Source: Chitinophaga filiformis
Lineage (GTDB): Bacteria > Bacteroidota > Bacteroidia > Chitinophagales > Chitinophagaceae
Length of the DNA stretch: 64,000 nucleotides
NCBI RefSeq assembly: GCF_900102545.1
Contig: NZ_FNBN01000003.1
Span: 611,461-675,460, forward strand
Direction of reading: 5' to 3'
The notes under the pieces are model-generated. The model saw nothing but the letters and a program-made list of their open reading frames with translations, was not told the origin of the DNA and made no database searches. The translations under genes were made by a program, and so were the position numbers. Below, piece by piece: positions 11,401 to 19,658 of this stretch (position 1 is its first letter; every line of letters starts with the position of its first letter).

Positions 11401-13842
11401 ACATTCGGACATATCACTGCAGATGTTGCCGGTGGCGATGGCGCATATAGCTATGCGCTCAGTCTTGATAACTGGGCTACAGCAATACCATATACAAACG
11501 GTGCGGATCTTTCTGCCGGTAAATATGCACTGCGTGTGACCGATGGACAGGGTTGTACCATCGCATATCCGGACTATCTGACTATTACCACTCCGGCAGC
11601 GCCAGTGCGCTTCACTGCTAAATTGTCTGATTACAATGGATACAATATTTCCTGTGTAGGTGGTAATAACGGTTTCGCATTGATTACAGCAGCCGGTGGT
11701 AATGACGCGGAATACAAAGGCTATCGATATGCACTGGACAACGGTGCCTATAGCGACGACAATCTCATTCAGGGTATCAACGCCGGTAATCATACGATTA
11801 GCGTAAAGGACGCAAGAGGATGTGAAATAAAAACGCCTTATACTTTTACAGCTTCTGCTACTGCGATTAATATCACCCTGGTCAGTACAAAAAATCTGAA
11901 ATGTGCATCTACGCCCGCTGGTAGCATCACGGTGTCTGGTAATGGAGGTGTAGGCGTATTGCAATACACTATCGATAACAAATCATGGCAGACCAGTCCT
12001 GTGTTCGATAATCTGATGGCTGGAACATACACCGTTACCGTAAAGGATATCAACAGTTGCACCAGTTCAATAGTAGTGAATGTCCTTTCTGATGATCCGG
12101 CTATTCTGATAGACAGTATCCGTAGAAATGATATCGTGTGTTATGGAGCGAAAGGAACTATCCTGATGTTTACACATGGAGGTTCCGGCACGCTGACACA
12201 TGAATATGCTTATAACGGAACAGCATACAAAACATTTAATAACGCAACACCATTGGAGGCGGGTACCTATACACTCCGAGTACTGGACGGCGCCGGTTGT
12301 TATTCGGAGGTCGCTGCGCCTGTAAGCATCACAGCACCCGCGGCGCCATTGGATGCAGTGATCAGCACCAGCGATTTTAACGGTCGGCAAATCTCCTGTT
12401 TTGGTCTGACAGATGGTGCATTCTCCATAGCGCCTTCCGGTGGTAATGGTGGACCATATAGCGCTTACAAATATAGCGTAGGAAATGGCGTCTATACAGA
12501 CAGGAATAATTACAATAACCTGTCGGCAGGTGTCTATGCTGTTAGTATACAGGATGGCCGCGGTTGTATCCTGTCAAAACAGGTCAGCTTACAACAGCCG
12601 GATGCATTGTCGTTGGGTGTAAGTGACATTGATCATCTTATATGTGGTGCAGATCCTACCGGTAAAATTGAGTTGTCAGCTACCGGTGGTACCACGCCGT
12701 ATACATATGCATTGAATGACGGCGGATGGCAGCAGACGCCCTCTTTTGGTGGTCTTACCGCAGGACAATATGCACTGGCAGCAAAAGACATGAATGGTTG
12801 TATGGCACAGCAAACGGTTACTGTCACGACACTTTATCCTGCTATCAACGCTACTGCTGTTGTAGCGCCTGTACTTTGTAATGCACAGTCAAATGGTGCC
12901 ATTGCAACCACAGTCACAGGCGGTGATGGTAGTTACCGCTACGAATGGTCATCTCCACAGCTGTCTGGTGCACATGTACAGGATCTTCCTGCCGGCAGCT
13001 ATACATTGACTGTTACAGATGGCACAGGTTGTAAACAGGTCTTTAACTATGCTGTAACAGAACCTAATGCCCTCCAGCTGAGCGTAACAGCGCCTGCTAT
13101 CTGCGACGGGCTCAATGAAGGACTCATCGAAGCAACTGCTACCGGTGGTACACTTCCTTACAGCTATGCATTGAATGAAGGCGAATGGACGGCAGCAAAC
13201 ACATTTAGTGAGCTGGCCGCCGGTAATTACCGCTTGCAGGTGAAAGATGGTAATGGTTGTAATGTCAGTAAAGAGACAGTGATTGAGAAAGTGAATATTA
13301 AACCTGATATTAACTTCCTGGTCGCAACAAGAAAGAATGCCCTCGATACACTGGCGGTGAAGGATGTCAGTGTCCCTGCACCAGATGCAATAAGCTGGAC
13401 ATTTGATCCGGCTGCAACATTGCTTGGATATGAGAAAGGCGCTCCACTTATCAAATTTGGCAAACCGGGTATCTATTGGGTCACGATGACAGGCACCTTC
13501 GGTTCCTGTACTTATTCACTGCGAAGAGAACTAACAATAAATCCTTATGATCCGCTGGCTGGTCCGGGGTATAGTATGCCGGTACATGTGATTGATACCG
13601 TCATGCTATCTCCTAATCCCAATGATGGCAATTTTAACTTCAAAGTGAAACTGAACAGAAATCAACAAGTGATGGTATATGTCTATGATATGAATGGCAT
13701 CATAGCAGATAAACGGCAGTACCCGGCTTCATTATTAATTGACGATCGCTTCTCGCTGGGAGGCACTGCAACGGGCACTTTTATTTTGCGGGTGATTGCT
13801 GAAAGTGAGAGCAGGGATGTACGCTTCATTATATCCAGATAA
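8452..13842 (+). CDS. SprB-repeat adhesin-like protein with T9SS sorting domain
   Basis: 1796 residues. The frame opens at 8353, but residues 34-35 of that frame (ATGATG at 8452) start a good signal peptide ending VSGQ, so I use 8452. After an N-terminal region of about 250 residues there are some 16 modules of the SprB type. Each has a Cys (often CYG or CxG), then dG.I, then GG and Y.Y (for example CYGGSDG with ATGGSGRYTF). The last 75 or so residues carry PNPNDGNF, VYVYDMNG and a final basic segment, the type A T9SS C-terminal sorting domain. SprB itself is a gliding-motility adhesin. This protein is probably exported by the T9SS and held at the cell surface. Whether it is an adhesin is inferred. 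Confidence 0.85.
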   Translation: MMKQSLHIIGFVILSGIFLLCHNDVSGQINFPYPVTFYLQVDDRGAYDVNGLKMDGASLSFTGYGPGRVYEVTQSKLPIGSYTLSIGAANTNIGSVGYRQAYPGGELVYELPFSGNYTKYQNYFYGRWAYKMSRPARPHVSDYSTQICGNQRLGLNSDYNWPLFTDSYVAASVVWEYDINGNNNWRAIDSSNIDYWASFIPAKLIPEIRTVKCNVRFRCRAKAQYATATYYSPMSDASAAIEISPGPPAFDSLDAVKTPACYGMSNGSIYIPGNRIYSSFSTMRWILRPGNVTQPCDPGLSSGSSNCGDMIAWSDGVVPVSDGININARLPAGKYTLWLLNPGQDAGNCLTPVVLTIDQLNQLRITQNTTQSKSVTCPGGSDGAIAVFAAGGEYPKSSYYFTLTTKDNVVVRTEAAGTGVNMKWTDLPAGDYKAIVRDTRCGGTSINVTVGGPPAPKGELTVVQPTCFGQGNGSIGVVASVTGGTAPSSYKFILFKDNARKDSATVNANTYAFNGLSGGTYIVEIRSGQYLSCPGWRDTVQLDVLNPLALQTGTPDSVSCYGGSDGRLQCSATGGSGRYTFTLSGNGVSLKNNTGLFEGLSAGAYTIKLTNEDAACSDEVVQVVNVYQRGQLDATLQVTPVTCYQADNGKLKAVVSGGSGSYSYTWQEWKNNTWSENPFWFSTDIQIVNLSPGTYRVIISDNKSAGCTDTVMAVTLDDVAPLVINNITVHDAVCLAEGASIEMTATGGDGNYTYQWSLDGGANFEPFTSTTAIHSAGQYQLRVSDGKGCITDAAASYTIILPAEAFAYTTTLSDYNGFNISCNDASDGKIMINAIGGNGGTYTGYQYKLDEGAYQSAPEFTDMKAGTYTLTVIDGRGCEITTPVTLIQPFITINAAKEDIKCYGAATGSITTNISGGAAPYTLQLNGKQVGVNTTLNDLPAGDYLLHVTDANQCTKDSTISIVYSNPEFIIRNAVVSDIVCYGTFGHITADVAGGDGAYSYALSLDNWATAIPYTNGADLSAGKYALRVTDGQGCTIAYPDYLTITTPAAPVRFTAKLSDYNGYNISCVGGNNGFALITAAGGNDAEYKGYRYALDNGAYSDDNLIQGINAGNHTISVKDARGCEIKTPYTFTASATAINITLVSTKNLKCASTPAGSITVSGNGGVGVLQYTIDNKSWQTSPVFDNLMAGTYTVTVKDINSCTSSIVVNVLSDDPAILIDSIRRNDIVCYGAKGTILMFTHGGSGTLTHEYAYNGTAYKTFNNATPLEAGTYTLRVLDGAGCYSEVAAPVSITAPAAPLDAVISTSDFNGRQISCFGLTDGAFSIAPSGGNGGPYSAYKYSVGNGVYTDRNNYNNLSAGVYAVSIQDGRGCILSKQVSLQQPDALSLGVSDIDHLICGADPTGKIELSATGGTTPYTYALNDGGWQQTPSFGGLTAGQYALAAKDMNGCMAQQTVTVTTLYPAINATAVVAPVLCNAQSNGAIATTVTGGDGSYRYEWSSPQLSGAHVQDLPAGSYTLTVTDGTGCKQVFNYAVTEPNALQLSVTAPAICDGLNEGLIEATATGGTLPYSYALNEGEWTAANTFSELAAGNYRLQVKDGNGCNVSKETVIEKVNIKPDINFLVATRKNALDTLAVKDVSVPAPDAISWTFDPAATLLGYEKGAPLIKFGKPGIYWVTMTGTFGSCTYSLRRELTINPYDPLAGPGYSMPVHVIDTVMLSPNPNDGNFNFKVKLNRNQQVMVYVYDMNGIIADKRQYPASLLIDDRFSLGGTATGTFILRVIAESESRDVRFIISR
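10890..13080 (+). repeat. three long super-repeats within the SprB-like gene
   Basis: Sets of three SprB modules recur about every 245 codons. The starting modules contain SDYNGFNISC (near 10890), SDYNGYNISC (near 11625) and SDFNGRQISC (near 12370). Each is followed by a module beginning near (I/L)KC or LIC, and then one near (I/V)VCYG or VLC. The boundaries are approximate. Confidence 0.6.
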
Positions 13843-13909
13843 AGCCATTTACCGTGTGAGGAAACGTGTGCATTGAAATTACTATTAACTATTACTATTC
13901 GTTCCAATA

Positions 13910-16900
13910 ATGGATACTTCAAAACCGGGCCCGTTCCCGATATTCCGATACCTGTTATGCCTGCTGTTATTAATACTACAGCAGGCGTCTAAAGCACAGA
14001 CGTACCCTATTGCTATTAGTACACAGGTAATACCTCCCTACAGTGTTTACCTGCCTGATTATGCGGTGCCCGGCAGTGATAAGCTGCGTGTTATCCTTAT
14101 TCAGAATGACCTCGGACAGCCTTCTTATAGCATACGTTTGCAAATGACAGTAGAGCGTAACGGAACACTGATCATGCGTACGGCGCCAACATATACGCCG
14201 AAGCCATTATTGTTAAGTCCTGGTATACCTACTATCATCGGAGGTAATGAATTATATGACTACCTGAGTGCTGCCAATATTGAATTCAGTGGTGGCTTCA
14301 GTCGTGACGAATACGAGCGCACCAAATCATTGCCTGAGGGAGCCTATCGTATCAGCTTTGCAGCATTCGACTATCGGCGTCCTGAGGTACAGGTGAGCAA
14401 TACCGGTTCCAATGTATTCTTCTTCCAGAAGAGCGATCCTCCCTTATTGAACCTGCCCGTGTGTGGCAGTCGTGTGGAGAAGCGCGATCCGCAGTTCCTG
14501 TCTTTTAGCTGGAGCAGCCGTAATACGCCTAATCCTCTGCCTGGCAGCGGAACAGAGTACGTCTTTTCACTGTATGAAATAAAGCCTGCAGGTAGCAACC
14601 CGGATTATATCCTGCGCAGTGCCCGGCCTATCTTCACGACAGTTACTGAAATGACCAACCTGATATATACGCAGGCAGAGCCAGCCCTGACAGACAGTAT
14701 GCAATATGTGTGGGCCGTACAGGCGCGTGATAAGAGTGGCCGTGACATGTTCAGTAATCAGGGCCTGAGTAAGAGTTGCACCTTCACTTACCTGGGCGCT
14801 AATCCTTTTACACAGTTTGGCATTCCTAAGCCTAAACTATCAGCTGTGGCAACAGGTGCAAGAAGTATCCGTTATTCCTGGCCCTTGGCGCAAGCGAATG
14901 CCGGCTACCAGGTGGAAGCATATAGGTTACAATTCAGGGCTGCTGAAAAAGACGGTGTGGAGTTTGACTGGCAGACAGAAGAGAAACTGGAGGACACTGC
15001 CTTTACATCAGATAATCTTGAACCTGCCCGTTTATATGAAGCACGCCTGCAGTGGAAAGTGACCGGTGTCTACGGTCCATTCAGTGATGTGGTAAAGGTG
15101 ATGACAGATAGTACGAAAACTTTCAAATGTGGTGATGAGAATCTGGCTCCTGTGTCAACTAATACAAAAGTGCTGCCATCGGCTATCGTAGGCGACATTA
15201 TAAAGTCAGGCAATTTTGAGGTCAGACTACTGGAGGTAACAGGAGGTGACGGCATCTTTAGTGGGAAGGGGAAAGTGATTACGAAAGGATTCGGCTCCGG
15301 CTTGCTGGTGGAGTTTAAAAAGATTACGATCAACACCGACAAGGTCGTGCTCAAAGGAGAAATGCAGGCTGTAACAAAAGGCATTGACAAGTTTGTCAGT
15401 GATGCATTGAGCGAGCAGCATGGTGGAGGTGATGTAGGACAGGTGAAAACAGGAGATGTGAAGCCATCCATTATCACAAAGCTGTACATCTTCAGTCCCG
15501 ATAGTGTGGTGGTTAATACGGAAGATAGTACTATCACATTGCTGGGTCGTGACGGTGAAAAAGAAGTGATCGACTACGGAACGGGCACTAAGACACTGCC
15601 TTTGGTACTGGAAGATGCGGGAGGTAATCTTTACAACATAGATAAGAATGGAAAGGTGACAGCTGCCGGCAGACGTGATCCATCACTGGCTGGTAACAGC
15701 GCAGCCTTAGCGGCATTGAATAATCTGCAGCTGGAAAATGGAAGGGTCACCTTCTCTGCCAGTGCTGATAGCAAATATGCGTTTGATGCCTGGAAAGATG
15801 CTTATGCAGGACATGCAAAGCTGGATAGCAGTTATGAGTTACTGGCCAAGGGACAGTACCGCGTCAGCGTCAAAGCGATTGTACCCGGTGGGCAGGATGA
15901 AGTGAAAGCCACATTGAAGGATGCCAATGGTATTGCTCCTGAGAAGCTGGTTTTCGTCAGCGGTACGGGCATTACTTACCCGGCAGAGAGAAACGGCAAT
16001 ACCTTCACGATTACCTTAACCGGTGGTCCCGGTGGAGATGCCCAGGAAATATACGCAGCGTATAAGGGGCCGGACAGCGCTTATATCAGCGTCGGCAAGT
16101 TGTTAGTGGTAAGTTATACGCAGTTGCAGAAGAAGCTGATTTTGGTGCCCGTGGGCGCTAATACCAACGTACCTGAAGATGCCATCAGAAAGAGCCTGCA
16201 AGAGGCCTACGAGGCTATAGGAGTTGCTTATACGGTGGAAGTGGATGAAAGCTTCCGGAATGATACCTCCTGGGATATTAACCATGATCAGCAGTTGCAG
16301 GACACGAAGAGCAGTTTCCTTAGCAGTGCTTATACCGGTGAAGAGAAGAGGATGAAGAAGGCATATACCAGCCTGCATAACATTGATGACAATGCAGTTT
16401 ATCTGTTTGTTATTAATGAGGCGGCACTGCTGGACGGCGATCTGAGAGGTAAGATGCCAAGAGGCGGACAATTCGGATTCCTGTTTATAAAAAATACCAC
16501 TGATGAAGTAATTGGACGTACTGCGGCACACGAAGCCGGACATGGCGTCTTTACGCTTGAGCATACTTTCGCAGAAAGCATCGGTTTACCACAGAATACT
16601 ACTGATAACCTCATGGATGCCGGTCATGGGTATGAGTTGCTAAAATACCAGTGGGATATCGTACATGACCCGGGCAACGTATGGGGTATTTTTGAGGATG
16701 ATGCTGACGGGCAAAGTCAGGGTACTGAATACCTGCCCGGTATGTTCCTCGACAAGGATAATAAATTTACGTTCATCACATATGGAGGCCAGTATATCAC
16801 CCTGCCTTATAACGCAAATAATTTTGTGTTCCATTTTGGTATTTCCGATGTGGCGACAACGAAAAATCTGGTAACAGGTGTACTGCAGGGCTTTGAGATT

Positions 16901-18700
16901 GATCATAAAGGATACAAGGCCTCGCTGGATGGTGGTGTGGTCAGGTATGTAGCCGCAGATGGTACTATCTACAAAAATTCCTCTCCTCCATGGAAGACAC
17001 TGGAAGGTGTTATCATGGCATTGCCTTATAAGTATTCGCTGTATGCCTTTAAACTGGGTGTAACTGGTTTACAACCGTATAATCCCGATGCTCCTGTTGC
17101 TGTTAAGAATGAATTTGACTTCCCGGTACTGCCTTTCTCGGAGGCTAACCCGCTATTGAACAGCGATTTGGGACAACCGCTTATTTACAATATGGGGCAG
17201 GTCACAGCAGAGTGTGCGTGGTGTTACAATGACACTATCAGGAAGATGGTTGCAGATCATAGTCTGAAACCGCAGATATTGTATGTTTCAAAAATTGCAC
17301 AGTTAAGAAGAGCCTATCCGGCCGACTTTTGCCGGTTTACTTCAACCGGGTCTGACTGGGCATTCCCCAGGAAGGCGGATAATTCCTCAACCCGATCCGA
17401 TGCGCATGAACCTGCTTTTGAACCAGTAGGCTGGTGGGGAGAAAAGATCGACGCTGATCCGGCTGGGCAGCTGAAAGGGCTCTATGAACGGGAGGATGGA
17501 AAGCCTTTGTTCTTCCGGCAGATGTTAAGTGAGCTGCTGACATTCACAGAGAGAGGCAGCGCAGAAAGGACCAGTTTCTTTGATACTGTAACTACCCGCT
17601 GCGATATTATGAAAATCATAGATGTGGTAAATCCTACTGCAAATGCGGAATGTACAAACATCAATATCAATGCAAGAGATACACTCCTGAAAGTATTAAC
17701 GGCCGACTGGACCTTTGCAGGCGTTTCTATGAATGGGATTGATTTTGATATCGATTTTATCACCGAACATCAAATGGCTATTCTTAAGCTGGTGAAATAC
17801 ATAAAACGATGGGACATTCCTGCCCTGCTCCGGATGTTACATGACGAAAAAATGCTGGAACCGATAGTCAAAAATATATCTGATGACGCCATCCGGTATG
17901 AAGTGACAGATTCAATATTGTCGTACCTCAAGCAGAATCCTGATGAATGGATAGACCAGGCTTTTAATAAGGAATATATATTTACTAATAATAAACAGAA
18001 ATATACAAATAGTCCGGTAACAATGAAGGGTAACCAGGTAAAGATGGTGTATCGTGAGATATCGGATCTGGATAGTACTGGTAAACCGAAACCCAGACCT
18101 TTCCCTGAAGAGGCATACAGAGGCACTATCACAATCGATCTGTATGAAACGGTGATTTTCTTGTTAGAGGAGGATTATAAAGTATTCGGGGCTACAAGGT
18201 ACAAGACAGGCGATTATCTCGGGGGCGTCAAAATGACCGGGTTGGAATTATTCTTTTTAACGAATGAACGTACAAAACAGGCGTCAAGAACACTTACTGA
18301 AATGGTCAAGACTGCATGGGAACTGGTGCTTGGTGCAAAAGAACTGACGGCTGCCGCAGAACTGGCGGTTGCCGGAGAACTAACCGCTGCACAGAAATGG
18401 GAACAGTATTTGAAAATGATGGATATGTTACAGAAGATCTTTGAGGTGACGTATGATGCGGGTACACGGAATCAGCTTAAAGAACAGTACCCGCAGTCGG
18501 AAAAGTATTTTGAGATATGGGATACCATTCATTCGACATATAGTTCAGCGAGAGATTTACAGGGGAAACGTGAGAAAGTGCTCGAATACCGAAAGAGGTT
18601 GATCGAAGAAGCGGAAAAACTGAATAAAGACCCTTCAATACCAAAGACACTAAAAGAGGTGTGGAAACTGGGGCAGCTAATAAAGGATCTGAGTGAGTAA
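13910..18700 (+). CDS. giant exported protein with zincin-like metallopeptidase domain
   Basis: 1596 residues with a signal peptide (about 12-30, ending SKAQ). An N-terminal domain (about 30-300) carries PPYSVYLPDY and a Trp-rich FSWSSRNTPN segment, a type often seen in large Bacteroidota surface proteins. A fibronectin-III-like domain follows at about 305-400. The region at about 750-925 contains HEAGH at 874-878, a further His at 885 and NLMD soon after. This is a zinc-protease arrangement with a Met-turn-like element. The C-terminal 350 residues are helical and charged, with no recognised domain, and there is no T9SS tail. In related loci such C-termini can vary and carry toxins, but no toxin motif is visible here. 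Proteolytic activity is inferred from the motif. Confidence 0.7.
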   Translation: MDTSKPGPFPIFRYLLCLLLLILQQASKAQTYPIAISTQVIPPYSVYLPDYAVPGSDKLRVILIQNDLGQPSYSIRLQMTVERNGTLIMRTAPTYTPKPLLLSPGIPTIIGGNELYDYLSAANIEFSGGFSRDEYERTKSLPEGAYRISFAAFDYRRPEVQVSNTGSNVFFFQKSDPPLLNLPVCGSRVEKRDPQFLSFSWSSRNTPNPLPGSGTEYVFSLYEIKPAGSNPDYILRSARPIFTTVTEMTNLIYTQAEPALTDSMQYVWAVQARDKSGRDMFSNQGLSKSCTFTYLGANPFTQFGIPKPKLSAVATGARSIRYSWPLAQANAGYQVEAYRLQFRAAEKDGVEFDWQTEEKLEDTAFTSDNLEPARLYEARLQWKVTGVYGPFSDVVKVMTDSTKTFKCGDENLAPVSTNTKVLPSAIVGDIIKSGNFEVRLLEVTGGDGIFSGKGKVITKGFGSGLLVEFKKITINTDKVVLKGEMQAVTKGIDKFVSDALSEQHGGGDVGQVKTGDVKPSIITKLYIFSPDSVVVNTEDSTITLLGRDGEKEVIDYGTGTKTLPLVLEDAGGNLYNIDKNGKVTAAGRRDPSLAGNSAALAALNNLQLENGRVTFSASADSKYAFDAWKDAYAGHAKLDSSYELLAKGQYRVSVKAIVPGGQDEVKATLKDANGIAPEKLVFVSGTGITYPAERNGNTFTITLTGGPGGDAQEIYAAYKGPDSAYISVGKLLVVSYTQLQKKLILVPVGANTNVPEDAIRKSLQEAYEAIGVAYTVEVDESFRNDTSWDINHDQQLQDTKSSFLSSAYTGEEKRMKKAYTSLHNIDDNAVYLFVINEAALLDGDLRGKMPRGGQFGFLFIKNTTDEVIGRTAAHEAGHGVFTLEHTFAESIGLPQNTTDNLMDAGHGYELLKYQWDIVHDPGNVWGIFEDDADGQSQGTEYLPGMFLDKDNKFTFITYGGQYITLPYNANNFVFHFGISDVATTKNLVTGVLQGFEIDHKGYKASLDGGVVRYVAADGTIYKNSSPPWKTLEGVIMALPYKYSLYAFKLGVTGLQPYNPDAPVAVKNEFDFPVLPFSEANPLLNSDLGQPLIYNMGQVTAECAWCYNDTIRKMVADHSLKPQILYVSKIAQLRRAYPADFCRFTSTGSDWAFPRKADNSSTRSDAHEPAFEPVGWWGEKIDADPAGQLKGLYEREDGKPLFFRQMLSELLTFTERGSAERTSFFDTVTTRCDIMKIIDVVNPTANAECTNININARDTLLKVLTADWTFAGVSMNGIDFDIDFITEHQMAILKLVKYIKRWDIPALLRMLHDEKMLEPIVKNISDDAIRYEVTDSILSYLKQNPDEWIDQAFNKEYIFTNNKQKYTNSPVTMKGNQVKMVYREISDLDSTGKPKPRPFPEEAYRGTITIDLYETVIFLLEEDYKVFGATRYKTGDYLGGVKMTGLELFFLTNERTKQASRTLTEMVKTAWELVLGAKELTAAAELAVAGELTAAQKWEQYLKMMDMLQKIFEVTYDAGTRNQLKEQYPQSEKYFEIWDTIHSTYSSARDLQGKREKVLEYRKRLIEEAEKLNKDPSIPKTLKEVWKLGQLIKDLSE

Positions 18701-18709
18701 CAAAATGAC

Positions 18710-18741
18710 ATTCTCCTGCTGAATCATTTCAGCAGGAGAAT
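18710..18741 (+). terminator. perfect 14-bp hairpin ending the giant-protein unit
   Basis: ATTCTCCTGCTGAA (18710-18723) is followed by the loop TCAT and an exact reverse complement (18728-18741). It starts 10 bases after the stop codon. No strong T-run follows, so it may act as a Rho-assisted or mRNA-end-stabilising structure. Confidence 0.7.
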
Positions 18742-18839
18742 ACATATAAAAATGCTAAGTTTAGTCATACATTTGTTATTCCCTTTTGCGTAAATGAAAT
18801 TCCCGCTTTGATCAATCGCCCTTATCTTTTTGAAATAGC

Positions 18840-18867
18840 TTCGCCATGATCTATTCGCCATGATCTA
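18840..18867 (+). repeat. perfect 14-bp tandem repeat upstream of siderophore operon
   Basis: TTCGCCATGATCTA occurs twice head to tail (18840-18853 and 18854-18867), 112 bases before the first start codon of the operon. It may be a regulator binding site or a simple duplication. It does not resemble the classical Fur box. Confidence 0.8.
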
Positions 18868-18978
18868 ATGAAATAAAAGACACCTATTTAACCCGTTTTA
18901 AAACCATTTTAGCAGGTCGCAGCCCGTCAGTTCCTGTGACCGTCTATAGCGGAAAAACCGATAGATACTATTTTGATT

Positions 18979-19626
18979 ATGCAACAGAAGCGTAATAAAT
19001 GTGGTGACCACATACCGGCCTTTCTATGCCCGGAAAGCGGTACCTCCTTCGATAGCTTGATTCCTTCCTGCGGTCATTTTCATCTCCGGCCATTAGCGCT
19101 GGATACAGATGTTCCGTTTATACATGAATGGGTGAATAAACCTTACGCCGTTTACTGGCAGTTACAGAACAGTACAGTAGAGAAAGTAAGGAATATGTAC
19201 AGTGAACTTATCTGCACGGAACATATACAGCCTTTCATGGGATTCTATAATGACAAGCCAGCCTTCCTGGTAGAATTCTACTGGGCATTCAAAGACAGGA
19301 TAGGAGAGTATTATGATGTGCAGACAGGCGACTATGGATTTCATATCCTCATGGCGCCTGCGGATACGCCGGTCAGGCACTTTACCTGGAATGTCTTCAC
19401 TGTATTGATCGATTTCATGTTCAGCGAGGAAAAGGTAGAACGGCTAATTGTGGAACCTGACGCCAGAAATGAAAAGATACACCTGCTCAATAAACGCGCT
19501 GGCTTCGAATATCATCACCTTATCAATCTTCCTGAGAAAACCGCTCATCTGGCCTTTTGCACCAGGGAGCAATATACTTCTGCATTGGAAAGAGAACGGC
19601 AATTACAATCCGCCGGTACCATTTAA
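18979..19626 (+). CDS. siderophore biosynthesis N-acyltransferase (AlcB/RhbD type GNAT)
   Basis: 215 residues from ATG 18979; the frame also has a TTG two codons earlier. The motifs FHLRPL and FIHEWVNKPYAVYWQLQ, then GFHILM and RLIVEPDARN, match the Acetyltransf_8 (AlcB-like) GNAT group. These enzymes acylate an N-hydroxylated diamine, such as N-hydroxycadaverine or N-hydroxyputrescine, with acetyl-, succinyl- or a related CoA. It is the first gene of a five-gene co-directional operon and is followed after 32 bases by the NIS synthetase. The partner genes make siderophore assembly the clear role. The acyl donor cannot be read from the sequence. It acts in the cytoplasm. Confidence 0.85.
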   Translation: MQQKRNKCGDHIPAFLCPESGTSFDSLIPSCGHFHLRPLALDTDVPFIHEWVNKPYAVYWQLQNSTVEKVRNMYSELICTEHIQPFMGFYNDKPAFLVEFYWAFKDRIGEYYDVQTGDYGFHILMAPADTPVRHFTWNVFTVLIDFMFSEEKVERLIVEPDARNEKIHLLNKRAGFEYHHLINLPEKTAHLAFCTREQYTSALERERQLQSAGTI

Positions 19627-19658
19627 CCGCAATTTAAGGATCTAATAAAAACTTTATA

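Noticed and set aside
11257..11964. 235-codon minus-strand frame inside the SprB-like gene
   Set aside because: It is antisense to repeated SprB modules; the repeated codons remove stop codons in that frame.
10890..13080. Repeats in the SprB-like gene as a possible recombination or CRISPR-like array
   Set aside because: They are coding, degenerate at the DNA level and follow the known SprB module pattern.
18742..18978. A Fur box before the siderophore operon
   Set aside because: No match to the 19-base GATAATGATAATCATTATC pattern or its hexamer units was found by eye; only the unrelated 14-base tandem repeat stands out.
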